NCBI GenBank assembly: GCA_017454815.1
Contig: JAFTCG010000001.1
Coordinates: forward strand, 1 to 41,799
Source: Clostridia bacterium
GTDB taxonomy: Bacteria; Bacillota; Clostridia; Oscillospirales; Acutalibacteraceae
Direction of reading: 5' to 3'
DNA length: 41,799 bases
A model generated the notes under the pieces. The model was given only the letters and a program-made list of their open reading frames with translations, ran no database searches and had not been told where the DNA came from. The translations under genes and the position numbers were made by a program. Each line of letters begins with the position of its first letter. Positions within the stretch are counted from its first letter, which is position 1. Positions 15,998 through 25,336 of the stretch are shown in pieces.

Positions 15998-17368
15998 TTA
16001 TTTTCCGACGCAAAAGCGTGAAAAAATCTCATTTACGACGCTTTCGCCCGCTTTTTCGCCGGTAAGTGACTGGAGAAAATTTACGGCGGAATCGATCATC
16101 ACGTTGACGGCGTCGAGGGTAACTCCGCAGTTGAGTGCATCGATCGCCTCGTCAACGCATTTGAGGGCTTCCTTGGTGCAGTAAAACTGCCTTTCGTCGC
16201 TCAGGATCGCGCTTGAAGCGTCGATTTTGTCGGTGCCGAGGACGTTGGCAACACACTTTGCAAGCTCGTCTTTGCCTTCGCCCGTTTTTGCCGAGATCTC
16301 GACGACGTTTTCGACGTACTTTTCGATTTCCGACCTTGTGTTTTTTGCGTCGAGGTCGCATTTGTTGATGACGGCGATGCAGATTTTGCCCTTGCAGCTT
16401 TCAAGCAGTTCAAAATCCTCGCGCGTCAGGTCTTCGGAGCTGTCAAAAACGGCGAGAACGAGGGTCGCAAGGTCAAGCTTTTTCCTCGCGATCTCCACGC
16501 CGATGGATTCAACGGGGTTGTCGCTTTCGCGGATGCCCGCCGTGTCGGTCAGGTGGAGGACTATACCGCCGAGAGTCACCGTGTTTTCGACAGCGTCTCT
16601 TGTCGTGCCGGCATATTGCGAAACTATACTTTTTTGCGCACCGGAGAGAAGATTCATCAGCGTCGATTTTCCAACGTTTGGTTTTCCGACGATCACGGCA
16701 TTGACGCCATGCATAATAGTTTTTCCCGCGTCGAAGCCGTTAATCAGTTTTTCGAGCTTCTTTTTTGATTTTTCAAGAGTATCGAGCAAAACGTCCTGTT
16801 TCAACTCTTCGATGTCCTCATCAGGGTAATCGACCCATGCGCCGAGGCTTGCGGAAGCGGAAATGAGACCGGATGCAACGCCTTTTATTTCGCTGCTCAG
16901 TGCGCCCTCAAGAGTTGCAAGAGCGGCGTCAGCAGATTGTTCGCCGTGAGCGTTGATCAGATCCATCACAGCCTGAGCCTGGGTGAGATCGATTTTTCCG
17001 TTGAGAAAGGCTCGCTGGGTGAATTCGCCAGCCGACGCAGGAGTTGCTCCGGCTTCAAAAACGGCGCGCAAAGCCTTCTTCAGCACGAAAAGACCGCCGT
17101 GGCAGGAGATTTCCACAACGTCCTCGCCCGTGTAGCTGTGAGGAGCACGAAAAACTGTTGCAACGCATTCGTCGATGTCCTTGCCGCCGTCGGAAACTTT
17201 GCCGAAATAAGCCCTGTAACCGACGGAGTCGGAGAGCTTTTTTTGGGATATGCCGGAGAATACCCTGTCGCATATCTCGGTTGCTTTGCTGCCGCTGACG
17301 CGGATCACGCCGATACCTCCGGCGGATTGTGCGGTTGCGATCGCGGCTATGGTTTTTTCTTCAAACAT
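15998..17368 (-). CDS. mnmE: tRNA uridine-5-carboxymethylaminomethyl modification GTPase
   Basis: With MnmG, modifies the wobble uridine of certain tRNAs. 456 residues. N-terminal folate-binding domain (AAIATAQSAGGIGVIRVSGS), helical domain, inserted Ras-like G domain with GKPNVGKSTLMNLL, DTAGIRES and NKCDLD, and the C-terminal Cys motif FCVGK. GAGGAAACACC precedes ATG 17368. It follows jag as in many Firmicutes, but mnmG and rsmG, which usually follow, are absent; pgcA comes instead. Confidence 0.97.
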   Translation of the reverse strand: MFEEKTIAAIATAQSAGGIGVIRVSGSKATEICDRVFSGISQKKLSDSVGYRAYFGKVSDGGKDIDECVATVFRAPHSYTGEDVVEISCHGGLFVLKKALRAVFEAGATPASAGEFTQRAFLNGKIDLTQAQAVMDLINAHGEQSADAALATLEGALSSEIKGVASGLISASASLGAWVDYPDEDIEELKQDVLLDTLEKSKKKLEKLINGFDAGKTIMHGVNAVIVGKPNVGKSTLMNLLSGAQKSIVSQYAGTTRDAVENTVTLGGIVLHLTDTAGIRESDNPVESIGVEIARKKLDLATLVLAVFDSSEDLTREDFELLESCKGKICIAVINKCDLDAKNTRSEIEKYVENVVEISAKTGEGKDELAKCVANVLGTDKIDASSAILSDERQFYCTKEALKCVDEAIDALNCGVTLDAVNVMIDSAVNFLQSLTGEKAGESVVNEIFSRFCVGK

Positions 17369-17386
17369 GGTGTTTCCTCAATTAAT

Positions 17387-17414
17387 AAAACCGCCACGGT
17401 CATGCCGCGACGGT
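17387..17414 (-). terminator. Possible terminator between jag and mnmE
   Basis: Minus strand: ACCGTCGCGG pairs with CCGTGGCGGT (two G-U pairs), loop CATGA, followed by TTTTATT. The wobble pairs fold only on the minus strand. The short T-run suggests partial termination, with some read-through to mnmE. Confidence 0.55.
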
Positions 17415-17423
17415 AGTGTGATA

Positions 17424-18386
17424 TTACTGTTTTGCTTTTGGCTCGATTTTTCCGTAAAGGGATGCGCCCGAAACGTCCGACTTGGGGGGAGTGTTTCTGA
17501 CGGGCTCGGAGTTGGAAGAATAATTCCTTCTGCCGCCGCGATTGGAAGAATGAGTCGGCTTCGCACCGTCAACGAGCTTGATGACAACACGCCTGTTTTC
17601 GTCGGTTCCAACAGAGTAGGATTCGACGTTTTCAATGTCCTGAACGGTCGTGTGGATCACACGTCTTTCAAAAGGATTCATCGGCTCGAAAGTGAAAGGT
17701 CTGCCGTATTTCAGAACCTTGTTGGCGTTGCGCTTTGCGAGCTCGCGGAGAGTCTGGGAACGCTTTTCTCTGTAGTTGCCGATGTTGACGCTGACTCTCT
17801 TGTATTCGACGTCGCCCCTGTTGACGACGAGCCTTGTCAGGTACTGAATGGCGTCAAGAGTTTCGCCGCGTCTTCCGATGACACAGCCGTAATCTTCCTC
17901 GGAGATGACTTGGAAAGCGATGGATTCATCGGTCTTGCTTGTAAGGACACTAACGTTCTCGATGCCAAAACCTTTGAGGATGTTTTTGATGTACTGTTCA
18001 AAAGGACTGTTTTCTTCAACTCCCTCGAACTGAGGCTGCTCGGCGACTTGCTTGGGAGCTTTTTTTGCTTCGGGTTTTTTGTCTTCGATTTTTTTCGTTT
18101 CTGGTTTTTTTGCTTCCGGAGCTTTTTTCTTTTCGGGAGCTTTTTCCGCCTTTTTGGGGCTTTCCTTCTTCGACTCGCCTTTTACTTCGATCTCGTAGTA
18201 TGCGCGTGCCTTGTAGATGGTACCGCTTTTGAAAATGCCGAGGATCTTTTTATCCTGAATGTCAACGACCTCTTTGACGACATCTGCGTCGGAGGGAGCG
18301 TTGAGTTCTCTTTCGGCGTTGGCAATCGCCTCCTGAGCAGTGGTGCCCGTGCCGAAAGCTTCGATTGTTTTCTTCAAAATTTTCAC
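17424..18386 (-). CDS. jag: Jag/KhpB RNA-binding protein
   Basis: Membrane-biogenesis associated RNA-binding protein (SpoIIIJ-associated, KhpB/EloR). 320 residues: Jag N-domain (1-55), a low-complexity Lys/Ala/Pro/Glu linker (about 70-115), a KH domain with VIGRRGETLDAIQYL and an R3H domain with YREKRSQTLRELAKR. A further basic, Ser/Asn-rich tail follows. Start is GTG 18386 with only a weak AGGCG upstream, so translation may depend on coupling to yidC. KhpB usually pairs with KhpA, which is encoded at 27910-28143. Confidence 0.94.
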   Translation of the reverse strand: MKILKKTIEAFGTGTTAQEAIANAERELNAPSDADVVKEVVDIQDKKILGIFKSGTIYKARAYYEIEVKGESKKESPKKAEKAPEKKKAPEAKKPETKKIEDKKPEAKKAPKQVAEQPQFEGVEENSPFEQYIKNILKGFGIENVSVLTSKTDESIAFQVISEEDYGCVIGRRGETLDAIQYLTRLVVNRGDVEYKRVSVNIGNYREKRSQTLRELAKRNANKVLKYGRPFTFEPMNPFERRVIHTTVQDIENVESYSVGTDENRRVVIKLVDGAKPTHSSNRGGRRNYSSNSEPVRNTPPKSDVSGASLYGKIEPKAKQ

Positions 18387-18419
18387 CGCCTGTGTGTTGT
18401 TATAATTGTTACAAATAAA

Positions 18420-19385
18420 TCATTTACCGCGCGAAATGAGCTTGTCGTTCGCTTCTTTTGAACGGCGCTCGATCGTTTCTGCAACCATCATCCTTGCCAT
18501 AACCTTTTCGTTGCTGTAAGTGTGGTTGAGGATCACCATCTGGATCGCGCTGAGGATGTTCTGGAAGATCCAGTAAAGACCGATTCCCGCAGGGAACAGG
18601 AATGTAAAATAGACCGACATGAGCGGCATCATAAAGGTCATGCAGCCCGAAGTCGGGTTTTTCGCCATTTCGGGATTGGTCTGCTTCTGTCTGACAAATG
18701 TGATGATACCGGTCAGAAGGGATGTCAGACCGGAAATGAGGGGGATAAGGAGCAATAATTTTGCGCCCTTGTCGGCAGAAGCCCAGTTTTTCAGCGTACT
18801 GAATTCCGGCTGTTCTCCTAGGGAAATGCCGAAAAGAGTAAACTTGTCGATGAACTGTTCTATTCTTTGAAGAACGGTGCCGTCTGAGATCACGCCTTTG
18901 ATCTGGTCAAAGTTTTTGATGACCGATTGTTCAAGAAGTCTGGAAGCGATCGTCTTGTCGCTGAGTCCCTGAGCAGCCTTTTTAAGAGCGTCAAGAACAC
19001 CGGAATCGATCCTCAGAACGTATTTCAAAGGATTGTAGATGACTTCGTAGAGAACGTAGATAATCGGCAACTGGATGAGCATGGGAAGACAGCCCGCATT
19101 CATGGGGTTGTAGCCTTCACGCTGGTAGAGAGCCTGAGTTTCTTCCTGGATTTTCTTCTGATCTCCGGCAAATTTAGCCTGGATCCTTCTGACCTTGGGC
19201 TGAAGCCTCTGCTGTTTTGCCATACCCTTCTGCTGAGAGATGGAAGACGGCAAAAGAATGATCTTGAACACGATCGCAAAAAGCAGAAGAGCTAAAACGT
19301 AGTTTCCGCCAAGGTTGTAGAAAGCTCTCAACAGCCACGCAAAAGGTGTGATGATGTAATCAATGAAACTCATTTTAAGCTGCAT
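18420..19385 (-). CDS. yidC: Membrane protein insertase YidC/Oxa1
   Basis: Inserts membrane proteins with or without Sec. 321 residues. No lipobox is seen at the N-terminus, unlike Bacillus SpoIIIJ. Motifs include LLLFAIVFKIILLPSSISQQ, the conserved positive hydrophilic helix-hairpin after it, YNPMNAGCLPMLIQLPIIYV, and the last spans FPAGIGLYWIFQNILSAIQ. The loop after the second span (about 130-215) is long. GGAGGATAAACAATA precedes ATG 19385, which overlaps the yidD stop by one base. Confidence 0.96.
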   Translation of the reverse strand: MQLKMSFIDYIITPFAWLLRAFYNLGGNYVLALLLFAIVFKIILLPSSISQQKGMAKQQRLQPKVRRIQAKFAGDQKKIQEETQALYQREGYNPMNAGCLPMLIQLPIIYVLYEVIYNPLKYVLRIDSGVLDALKKAAQGLSDKTIASRLLEQSVIKNFDQIKGVISDGTVLQRIEQFIDKFTLFGISLGEQPEFSTLKNWASADKGAKLLLLIPLISGLTSLLTGIITFVRQKQTNPEMAKNPTSGCMTFMMPLMSVYFTFLFPAGIGLYWIFQNILSAIQMVILNHTYSNEKVMARMMVAETIERRSKEANDKLISRGK

Positions 19386-19627
19386 TATTGTTTATCCTCC
19401 GGGGATTTACTTTTTTTGGGAGGTACGGGATCATACCCTCCGGGGAAAAGGGGGTTGCACCGTAAAAGTCTTCCCAGCGCCAGAAAGCCGCCTTTGAAAG
19501 CGCCGTGCGTCTCGATGGCTTCGAGGGCATAGTGCGAGCAGGTGGGATAAAATCTGCATCTGGCATGGAAAAGCGGCGATATTTTCCTTTGGTAGAAACG
19601 TATCGCTGAAATAAAGAATTTTTTCAT
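19385..19627 (-). CDS. yidD: Membrane protein insertion efficiency factor
   Basis: 80-residue YidD/DUF37 protein with the signature [29 protein letters not shown] and [13 protein letters not shown]. It assists YidC at the membrane. Coupled by a 4-nt overlap to rnpA and a 1-nt overlap to yidC. Confidence 0.95.
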   Translation of the reverse strand: MKKFFISAIRFYQRKISPLFHARCRFYPTCSHYALEAIETHGAFKGGFLALGRLLRCNPLFPGGYDPVPPKKSKSPEDKQ

Positions 19628-19974
19628 TGTCTGATGACCCCGGCGCTGCGCAGATGGCGCAGCATAGCTTTTTGGACGATCTGACTTTTCATAAACTTGG
19701 TTCTGCCCCTTGCGACAAAGACGATGTCGTAGCCGCGCTCAACGTCCTTTTGCAGGGCGAAAAACGCCGCGCGGATAACCCGCCTTGATCTGTTGCGCTC
19801 GACCGCATTGCCGATCTTTTTGCCGGCTGTGATGCCGCAACGAGTGACCCCGAGGTTGTTTTTCATCACATAGGTGACGAGAGAATTGTCGGGGAAGGAC
19901 TTGCCGCGGGCATAAACGCGCCGAAAGTCACTGTTTTGGTTGAGAGCAACGATTTCAGACAAGTTCAGGACCAT
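19624..19974 (-). CDS. rnpA: Ribonuclease P protein component
   Basis: Protein subunit of RNase P, which matures tRNA 5' ends. About 116 residues; [12 protein letters not shown] and the RNR signature [11 protein letters not shown] are diagnostic. The open frame continues upstream to a TTG at 19992, but ATG 19974 fits the family N-terminus better; the ribosome binding site is weak at both. Ordered rpmH-rnpA-yidD-yidC-jag as in most bacteria. Confidence 0.94.
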   Translation of the reverse strand: MVLNLSEIVALNQNSDFRRVYARGKSFPDNSLVTYVMKNNLGVTRCGITAGKKIGNAVERNRSRRVIRAAFFALQKDVERGYDIVFVARGRTKFMKSQIVQKAMLRHLRSAGVIRQ

Positions 19975-19993
19975 CCGTTCCAAAAAAATCAAA

Positions 19994-20128
19994 TCAGTAA
20001 GAAAGCTGCTTCCTGCCCTTTGCCCTGCGGCGAGCGAGAACCTTGCGGCCGTTTCTGTCGGACATTCTTTTGCGGAAGCCGTGTTCCATTTTCCTATGAC
20101 GTTTTTTAGGCTGATAAGTTCTTTTCAT
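19994..20128 (-). CDS. rpmH: 50S ribosomal protein L34
   Basis: 44 residues, starting [20 protein letters not shown] and ending in the Arg/Lys-rich [12 protein letters not shown]. It is a typical L34. GGAGGGTTTCTA precedes the ATG. First gene of the rnpA cluster, 19 nt before rnpA. Confidence 0.97.
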   Translation of the reverse strand: MKRTYQPKKRHRKMEHGFRKRMSDRNGRKVLARRRAKGRKQLSY

Positions 20129-20219
20129 TAGAAACCCTCCATTCAAAAATATTATTCAATCAATTAAAAAATTGAAAATGATGACGAAAGAACATAATCC
20201 TTCAGTCTGACAATACAGT

Positions 20220-20249
20220 ATTATATAATATTTTCATACCCCGTGTCAA
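20220..20249 (-). promoter_or_regulatory. Predicted promoter of the rpmH-rnpA cluster
   Basis: Minus strand: TTGACA (20244-20249), 18-nt spacer, TATAAT (20220-20225). Confidence 0.85.
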
Positions 20250-20291
20250 GCCTTTTGGAGCAAAAAATCCCTTTAACTTTTCAGAAGGAAT

Positions 20292-20331
20292 AAAAAACGG
20301 ATGATCGCAGTTGAAAACACGTACGATCACC
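20292..20331 (-). terminator. Terminator after the second HPr gene
   Basis: Minus strand: GGTGATCG pairs with CGATCATCC (one bulge) around a 16-nt loop, followed by GTTTTTTA. It lies 136 nt after the HPr stop; the sequence between holds no visible gene. Confidence 0.55.
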
Positions 20332-20466
20332 CTTTGAAGTCTTTGTTTATTCCGCTTGCTCGCGCACTTCGGCAAAAATTCAGACAAACGTCGGCATGGC
20401 TTGCCTTTGGGCGCAGCCGACCTTTCGCCGGGCGCGTCAGCCCATGAAGCTGCCGATGAAGGCGTA

Positions 20467-20730
20467 TTATTCGGCAAATCCTGTCTCGACAAGAGCGACG
20501 AGATCGTTGACCGCCTGCTCCTCGTCAGCGCCGCCGGCGATGATGTTTATGGTTGTTCCGCCCATAATCCCGAGGGAAAGAACGCCCAGAAGGCTCTTGG
20601 CGTTAACTCTTCTTTCATCTTTTTCAACCCAGATAGATGATTTGAACTCGTTGGCTTTCTGGATAAAGAAAGTTGCCGGACGAGCATGAAGACCTACCTG
20701 ATTCTGTACAGTAACTGATTTTGCGAACAT
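20467..20730 (-). CDS. ptsH: Phosphocarrier protein HPr, canonical copy
   Basis: 87-residue HPr with His15 in VGLHARPATFF and Ser46 in NAKSLLGVLSLGI, both in standard contexts. ATG 20730 has GGGAG 9 nt upstream; an in-frame ATG six codons earlier overlaps that site and is not used. It is transcribed alone from its own promoter, so it probably serves the general PTS and carbon catabolite control, while the divergent copy at 7523 sits in the fructose operon. His15 excludes a Crh-type protein. Confidence 0.94.
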   Translation of the reverse strand: MFAKSVTVQNQVGLHARPATFFIQKANEFKSSIWVEKDERRVNAKSLLGVLSLGIMGGTTINIIAGGADEEQAVNDLVALVETGFAE

Positions 20731-20771
20731 ATTGATTATCTCCCACATAAAAATTTATGTTTTATGCTTAA

Positions 20772-20799
20772 ATTATATCACAAAACTTGTCCCCGTCAA
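20772..20799 (-). promoter_or_regulatory. Predicted promoter of the second HPr gene
   Basis: Minus strand: TTGACG (20794-20799), 16-nt spacer, TATAAT (20772-20777). ACATAAA / TTTATGT in the leader could form a small hairpin next to the ribosome binding site. The remaining sequence up to 21018 is A/T-rich and I see nothing else in it. Confidence 0.75.
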
Positions 20800-21018
20800 T
20801 GGATATTCCGAAAGTTCATTGATAAAAACAAACTATGACTTTTTCTAAACCCGTTCTTTGTTCAATTTGCACACAAATTTTTTTGGTTTTTCGTTACATT
20901 AAACAAGAATTTGGTAACTGTGCAAAAAAATGACGGAACGTTCTGCATAAACATTATATTCGGTAAAATAGAAATTGTCGAAAAAATATTTCACGATCTA
21001 TATATTATCTTTTGTATA

Positions 21019-21047
21019 TTGCAATGCAAACTGTTTTTTGTTATAAT
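21019..21047 (+). promoter_or_regulatory. Predicted promoter of the GH3 gene
   Basis: TTGCAA (21019-21024), 17-nt spacer, TATAAT (21042-21047), 70 nt before the start codon. Confidence 0.75.
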
Positions 21048-21116
21048 GATTAGCGTGTATTTCTTATTCAGGATATACACTCCTTTTTATAATGTCAAAC
21101 AGTGGAGGGATTTATT

Positions 21117-23435
21117 ATGAATAAGTGGGAACGAATACAGTATCAGCCATGTATTCCGCTCGGTGAGGACTCAAAGCGGCTTACCGGCTGTCAAAAACAT
21201 ATAGATATTTCAAGGCAAGCTGCTGCGGAAGGTATGGTATTGCTCAAAAATGACGGTAATATTCTGCCGATTCCGAACAAAGCGAGCGTTGCCCTGTTCG
21301 GAATTGCTTCGGCGGATTACGTCAAAGGCGGCGGCGGAAGCGGTGAAGTCTTTACAGAATACTGCAGAAATCTTTGCGAAGGCATGAGGGAAAAAGAAAA
21401 TGAGGGCAAGATCAGGCTTTTTTCCGAAACAGTTGATTTTTACGAAAACGAAGCGAAAAAGCAGTATGATGAGGGAGTAAAAATCGGTAAGACGACCGAA
21501 CCGGAACTCCCCGATGAACTGCTGAAAAGAGCAAAGGCGTTTGCAGATTATGCGGTGATAAGCATCTGCCGTTTTTCGGAGGAAGGCTGGGATCGCACCG
21601 ACAGCGACTTTTATCTGACAGATGAAGAAAACAAAATGGTGGAAGCCGTGTGCAGCGTTTTTGAAAACACTGTTGTAGTTTTGAACGTCGGCGGTGTTGT
21701 GGATACGTCTGAAATCAAAAACGGCACCAAAATCAAAGCGGCACTGCTTGCCTGGCAGGCAGGCATGGAGGGCGCTCTTGCCGAAGCTGATATACTGTGC
21801 GGCGACTGTTGCCCCAGCGGAAAACTAAGTGATACGTTTGCATCGGCTTTTGAAGATTATCCGTCGTCCTCAAACTTTAACGAATCGGAAGATTATGCAG
21901 AGTATATTGAGGATATCTATGTTGGCTACCGCTATTTTGAAACAATGGAAAATGCGGCGACAAAAGTGGCTTATCCCTTCGGCTTCGGATTGTCGTATAC
22001 CGATTTTGATATCAATGTTCTTTCGGCAGTCAAAAACGATAATATAATCGATCTGGAAATTTCAGTCAAAAACGTCGGAACTTTTGCAGGCAAGGAAGTT
22101 GTTCAGGTTTATTTTGAAGCGCCTGTCGGATTGCTCGGCAAACCGAAACGCCAGTTGATAGGCTTTAAGAAGACGGGACAGATTTTGCCCGGTCAGGATG
22201 AAAAAGTCGTGATCTCCATAGACGTTTTACAAATGGCGTCTTTTGATGATTTGGGTAAAATCCAAAAATCCGCCTATCTTTTAGAGAAGGGCGAATATTC
22301 TATTTATGTCGGCAACTCGGTAAGAAACGTTGATAAAGCGTTTGTTTTTACGCTTGAAGAAAACATTATCACAAAACAGTTGACGTCTCTCGGCGCTCCT
22401 CGAAAACTCAGCAAACGTTTGCTGTGCGACGGCACATATGAAGCTTTACCGACAGGTGAATACAACGAGGATAAAACCGACCGTTCCGATTGGCCGCAGA
22501 AGCCGAGATGGACGTATGAGCCGATCCAATTTGAGTATGAGCGGGAAAGCAAAGGCGGATTTTACGAGGTCGCGGAAGGAAATATGACTCTTGATGAGTT
22601 TATGGATAAGCTTTCCGATGATGACCTGATTGATCTGGTAGGGGGAAGACCGAATAAGGGTGTTGCCAACACAAGAGGATTCGGCGATTTGCAGCGCTAT
22701 AATATACCGCCTGCATTGACCGCTGACGGACCTGCCGGTTTGCGCTTGAATGACGGAATTTATGTTGCAACAACTGCCTGGCCGTGCGCAACGCTTCTGG
22801 CGTGCACGTGGAATACCGAACTTGTGAGAAAAATCGGCGCGTGCGGAGCAAAGGAAGTCAAAGAAAACAATTTGGCGGTTTGGCTGACGCCGGGTATGAA
22901 TATCCACCGCAGTCCGTTATGCGGCAGAAATTTTGAATACTATTCGGAAGACCCGTTTTTGACGGGCAAGATTGCCGCCGCAATGATAGACGGAATACAA
23001 TCTGAGCATATTGCCGCTACGGCAAAGCATTTTTGCTGTAATAATAAGGAAACAAACCGTCATTTCTCTGATTCCCGTGTTTCGGAAAGAGCGCTGAGGG
23101 AAATCTACTTAAAGGGATTTGAAATTGCGGTTTGTGAAGCAAAACCGTGGGCGCTGATGACTTCCTATAATAAGGTAAACGGCTATTATCCTTCGGAGAA
23201 CAGTGAACTGTTGAAAGGAATACTGCGCGACGAATGGCATTATGACGGCTTGGTTACTACCGATTGGGACAATGATGCAGAACATGACCGGGAAATTATA
23301 GCCGGAAACAACGTAAGAATGCCATGCGGAAGCGGTAAAAGGTTGCAGAAAGCATTGCAGCAGGGCTTGATAACAAGAGAAGATTTGCTGATAAATGCAA
23401 GGAAAATATTGGAACTTATTTTAAAACTCGATTAA
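21117..23435 (+). CDS. Beta-glucosidase-like glycoside hydrolase family 3, permuted domain order
   Basis: 772 residues with GH3 domains in reversed order. First the C-type alpha/beta domain (AAEGMVLLKNDGNILPIP near 37-54, glycine loop VKGGGGSGEVF), then a fibronectin III-like domain (NVGTFAGKEVVQVYF), and last the (beta/alpha)8 barrel (GFGDLQRYNIPPALTADGPA onward). The candidate nucleophile is Asp716 in DGLVTTDWDND; ATAKHFCCNNKETNR matches the KH substrate motif. There is no signal peptide, so it is probably cytoplasmic, acting on imported glycosides. The same order is known in enzymes from Ruminococcus and Butyrivibrio. ATG 21117 has GGAGGG 7 nt before it. Confidence 0.92.
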   Translation: MNKWERIQYQPCIPLGEDSKRLTGCQKHIDISRQAAAEGMVLLKNDGNILPIPNKASVALFGIASADYVKGGGGSGEVFTEYCRNLCEGMREKENEGKIRLFSETVDFYENEAKKQYDEGVKIGKTTEPELPDELLKRAKAFADYAVISICRFSEEGWDRTDSDFYLTDEENKMVEAVCSVFENTVVVLNVGGVVDTSEIKNGTKIKAALLAWQAGMEGALAEADILCGDCCPSGKLSDTFASAFEDYPSSSNFNESEDYAEYIEDIYVGYRYFETMENAATKVAYPFGFGLSYTDFDINVLSAVKNDNIIDLEISVKNVGTFAGKEVVQVYFEAPVGLLGKPKRQLIGFKKTGQILPGQDEKVVISIDVLQMASFDDLGKIQKSAYLLEKGEYSIYVGNSVRNVDKAFVFTLEENIITKQLTSLGAPRKLSKRLLCDGTYEALPTGEYNEDKTDRSDWPQKPRWTYEPIQFEYERESKGGFYEVAEGNMTLDEFMDKLSDDDLIDLVGGRPNKGVANTRGFGDLQRYNIPPALTADGPAGLRLNDGIYVATTAWPCATLLACTWNTELVRKIGACGAKEVKENNLAVWLTPGMNIHRSPLCGRNFEYYSEDPFLTGKIAAAMIDGIQSEHIAATAKHFCCNNKETNRHFSDSRVSERALREIYLKGFEIAVCEAKPWALMTSYNKVNGYYPSENSELLKGILRDEWHYDGLVTTDWDNDAEHDREIIAGNNVRMPCGSGKRLQKALQQGLITREDLLINARKILELILKLD

Positions 23436-23491
23436 AGACATATAAAATTAAAGCATTTTCTTAATTGCAAATATACATGAAGGTGAAAACA

Positions 23492-25312
23492 TTGAAGCAA
23501 AGAACAGATTTAAGAAACGTTGCAATTATTGCGCACGTTGACCACGGAAAGACTACTCTTGTCGATGAAATGCTCAAACAGAGCGGCACGTTCAGGGCAA
23601 ATGAGCAGGTGCAGGACAGGGTAATGGACTCCAACGATCTTGAAAGGGAGAGAGGTATTACCATTTTGTCAAAGAACACGTCCGTTCATTACAAAGACGT
23701 AAAAATCAATATCGTCGATACTCCCGGTCACGCTGATTTCGGCGGTGAAGTCGAAAGAATACTGATGATGGTTGACGGCGTGCTGCTTTTGGTTGACGCA
23801 TTTGAAGGCTGTATGCCGCAGACGAGATTTGTACTGAAAAAAGCATTGAGCCTTGAAAAGAAAGTGCTTGTCGTCGTCAATAAAATCGACCGTCCCGGCG
23901 CAAGACCTGAGGAAGTTATAGACGAAGTGCTCGATTTGTTCATAGAGCTCGGCGCAAACGACGATCAGCTTGAATTCCCGATAGTCTATGCTTCGGCAAA
24001 AGAGGGTTATTCCTCGCTCGACAGCAGCGTCAGGAGCGGCGATATGCGCCCACTGCTCGATTCTATCCTTGAAAACATCGAGCCGCCCAAAGGCGACGTT
24101 GACGGACCGCTTCAGATTTTGTTTTCTTCGCTTGACTATGACGACTATATCGGCAGGATCGGCGTCGGCAGAGTTGAAAGGGGCAAAGTCAAGAAGAATC
24201 AGCAGGTTGCTTTGTGCAACTCCGACGGCAAAAACGAGCTTGTAAAAGTGTCAAGGCTTTATCAGTTTGAAGGGCTCAAAAGGGTTGAGGTTGAAGAAGC
24301 CGCGGCAGGCGATCTGATCTGCGTGTCGGGCATTGAGGACATCAACATCGGCGAAACGGCTTGCGATCCCGAACATATAGAGATATTGCCTTTTGTAAAG
24401 ATAGATGAACCTACGATCTCGATGAATTTTATCGTCAACGACAGTCCGTTTGCCGGCAGAGAAGGCAAATTCGTAACTTCAAGAAATCTGAGGGACAGGC
24501 TTTTCAAAGAGGTCGAAACAAACGTCAGCATGCGCGTTGAAGAGACCGAAACGACCGACACGTTCAAAGTTTCGGGCAGGGGAGAGCTTCATCTGTCGAT
24601 CTTGATCGAAACGATGAGAAGACAGGGCTATGAATTCCAGGTTTCCCGCCCGAAGGTTATCATGAAAGAAAAAGACGGCGTTATGCTTGAGCCGATCGAG
24701 CTTATCATCATCGAAGTGCCGGAACAGTATGTCGGCGCAGTCATCGAAAAACTCGGTTCACGCAAGGGAGAGCTTGAAAACATGGGCGCGCGTGACGGCG
24801 GAACGACTCACCTTGAATTCAAGATCCCGTCGAGGGGACTCATCGGCTACCGCTCCGAGTTCATGACCGACACCAACGGCAACGGTATCATGAACCAGCT
24901 TTTCTCGGGTTATGAGCCGTACAAGGGCGACATCGAAACGAGAGAACGTGGCTCGATAGTGGTTCACGAAACGGGCACGACGACGGGCTACGGACTTTTC
25001 AATACCCAGGACAGGGGCAGGCTTTTTGTCGGACCGGGCGTTGAAGTTTACGAGGGCATGATCGTCGGCGAATGCGCCAAAAACGAGGACGTTACCTGCA
25101 ACGTCTGCAAGAAAAAGCAGATGACAAACACCCGTGCGGCAGGATCGGACGACGCTTTGAGGCTTGTGCCGCCTTCGGTGATGAGCCTTGAACAGTCGAT
25201 GGAATTTATCGGCGACGACGAGCTTCTCGAAGTCACTCCCGAAAGCCTGAGACTTCGCAAAAAAGTCCTTTCCAAAGAACAGAGAATGAAACAGATGTTC
25301 AGGAAAAAATAA
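23492..25312 (+). CDS. typA: Ribosome-associated GTPase TypA/BipA
   Basis: Translational GTPase related to EF-G, involved in ribosome assembly and stress. 606 residues. G1 AHVDHGKTTLVDEML, switch II DTPGHADFGGEVERI, G4 NKIDRPGA, and the C-terminal TypA-specific region (GTTTGYGLFNTQDRGRLFVG). I choose TTG 23492 behind AAGGTGA, giving MKQRTDLRNVAIIAHVDHG as in the family; an ATG at 23477 lacks a ribosome binding site. No clear promoter is seen in the 56-nt gap after the GH3 gene. Confidence 0.96.
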   Translation: MKQRTDLRNVAIIAHVDHGKTTLVDEMLKQSGTFRANEQVQDRVMDSNDLERERGITILSKNTSVHYKDVKINIVDTPGHADFGGEVERILMMVDGVLLLVDAFEGCMPQTRFVLKKALSLEKKVLVVVNKIDRPGARPEEVIDEVLDLFIELGANDDQLEFPIVYASAKEGYSSLDSSVRSGDMRPLLDSILENIEPPKGDVDGPLQILFSSLDYDDYIGRIGVGRVERGKVKKNQQVALCNSDGKNELVKVSRLYQFEGLKRVEVEEAAAGDLICVSGIEDINIGETACDPEHIEILPFVKIDEPTISMNFIVNDSPFAGREGKFVTSRNLRDRLFKEVETNVSMRVEETETTDTFKVSGRGELHLSILIETMRRQGYEFQVSRPKVIMKEKDGVMLEPIELIIIEVPEQYVGAVIEKLGSRKGELENMGARDGGTTHLEFKIPSRGLIGYRSEFMTDTNGNGIMNQLFSGYEPYKGDIETRERGSIVVHETGTTTGYGLFNTQDRGRLFVGPGVEVYEGMIVGECAKNEDVTCNVCKKKQMTNTRAAGSDDALRLVPPSVMSLEQSMEFIGDDELLEVTPESLRLRKKVLSKEQRMKQMFRKK

Positions 25313-25336
25313 CTACAAAATTACAGGAGGCACGAC

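Noticed and set aside
17250..18461. 403-aa plus-strand ORF opposite jag
   Set aside because: Phe-rich antisense of the Lys/Ala/Glu linker of Jag; no start signal.
20129..20466. Replication origin next to rpmH
   Set aside because: No DnaA-box cluster, no AT-rich unwinding region with repeats and no dnaA gene nearby.
20202..20492. 96-aa minus-strand ORF downstream of the second HPr
   Set aside because: Overlaps the HPr 3' end, the terminator and the rpmH promoter; no ribosome binding site.
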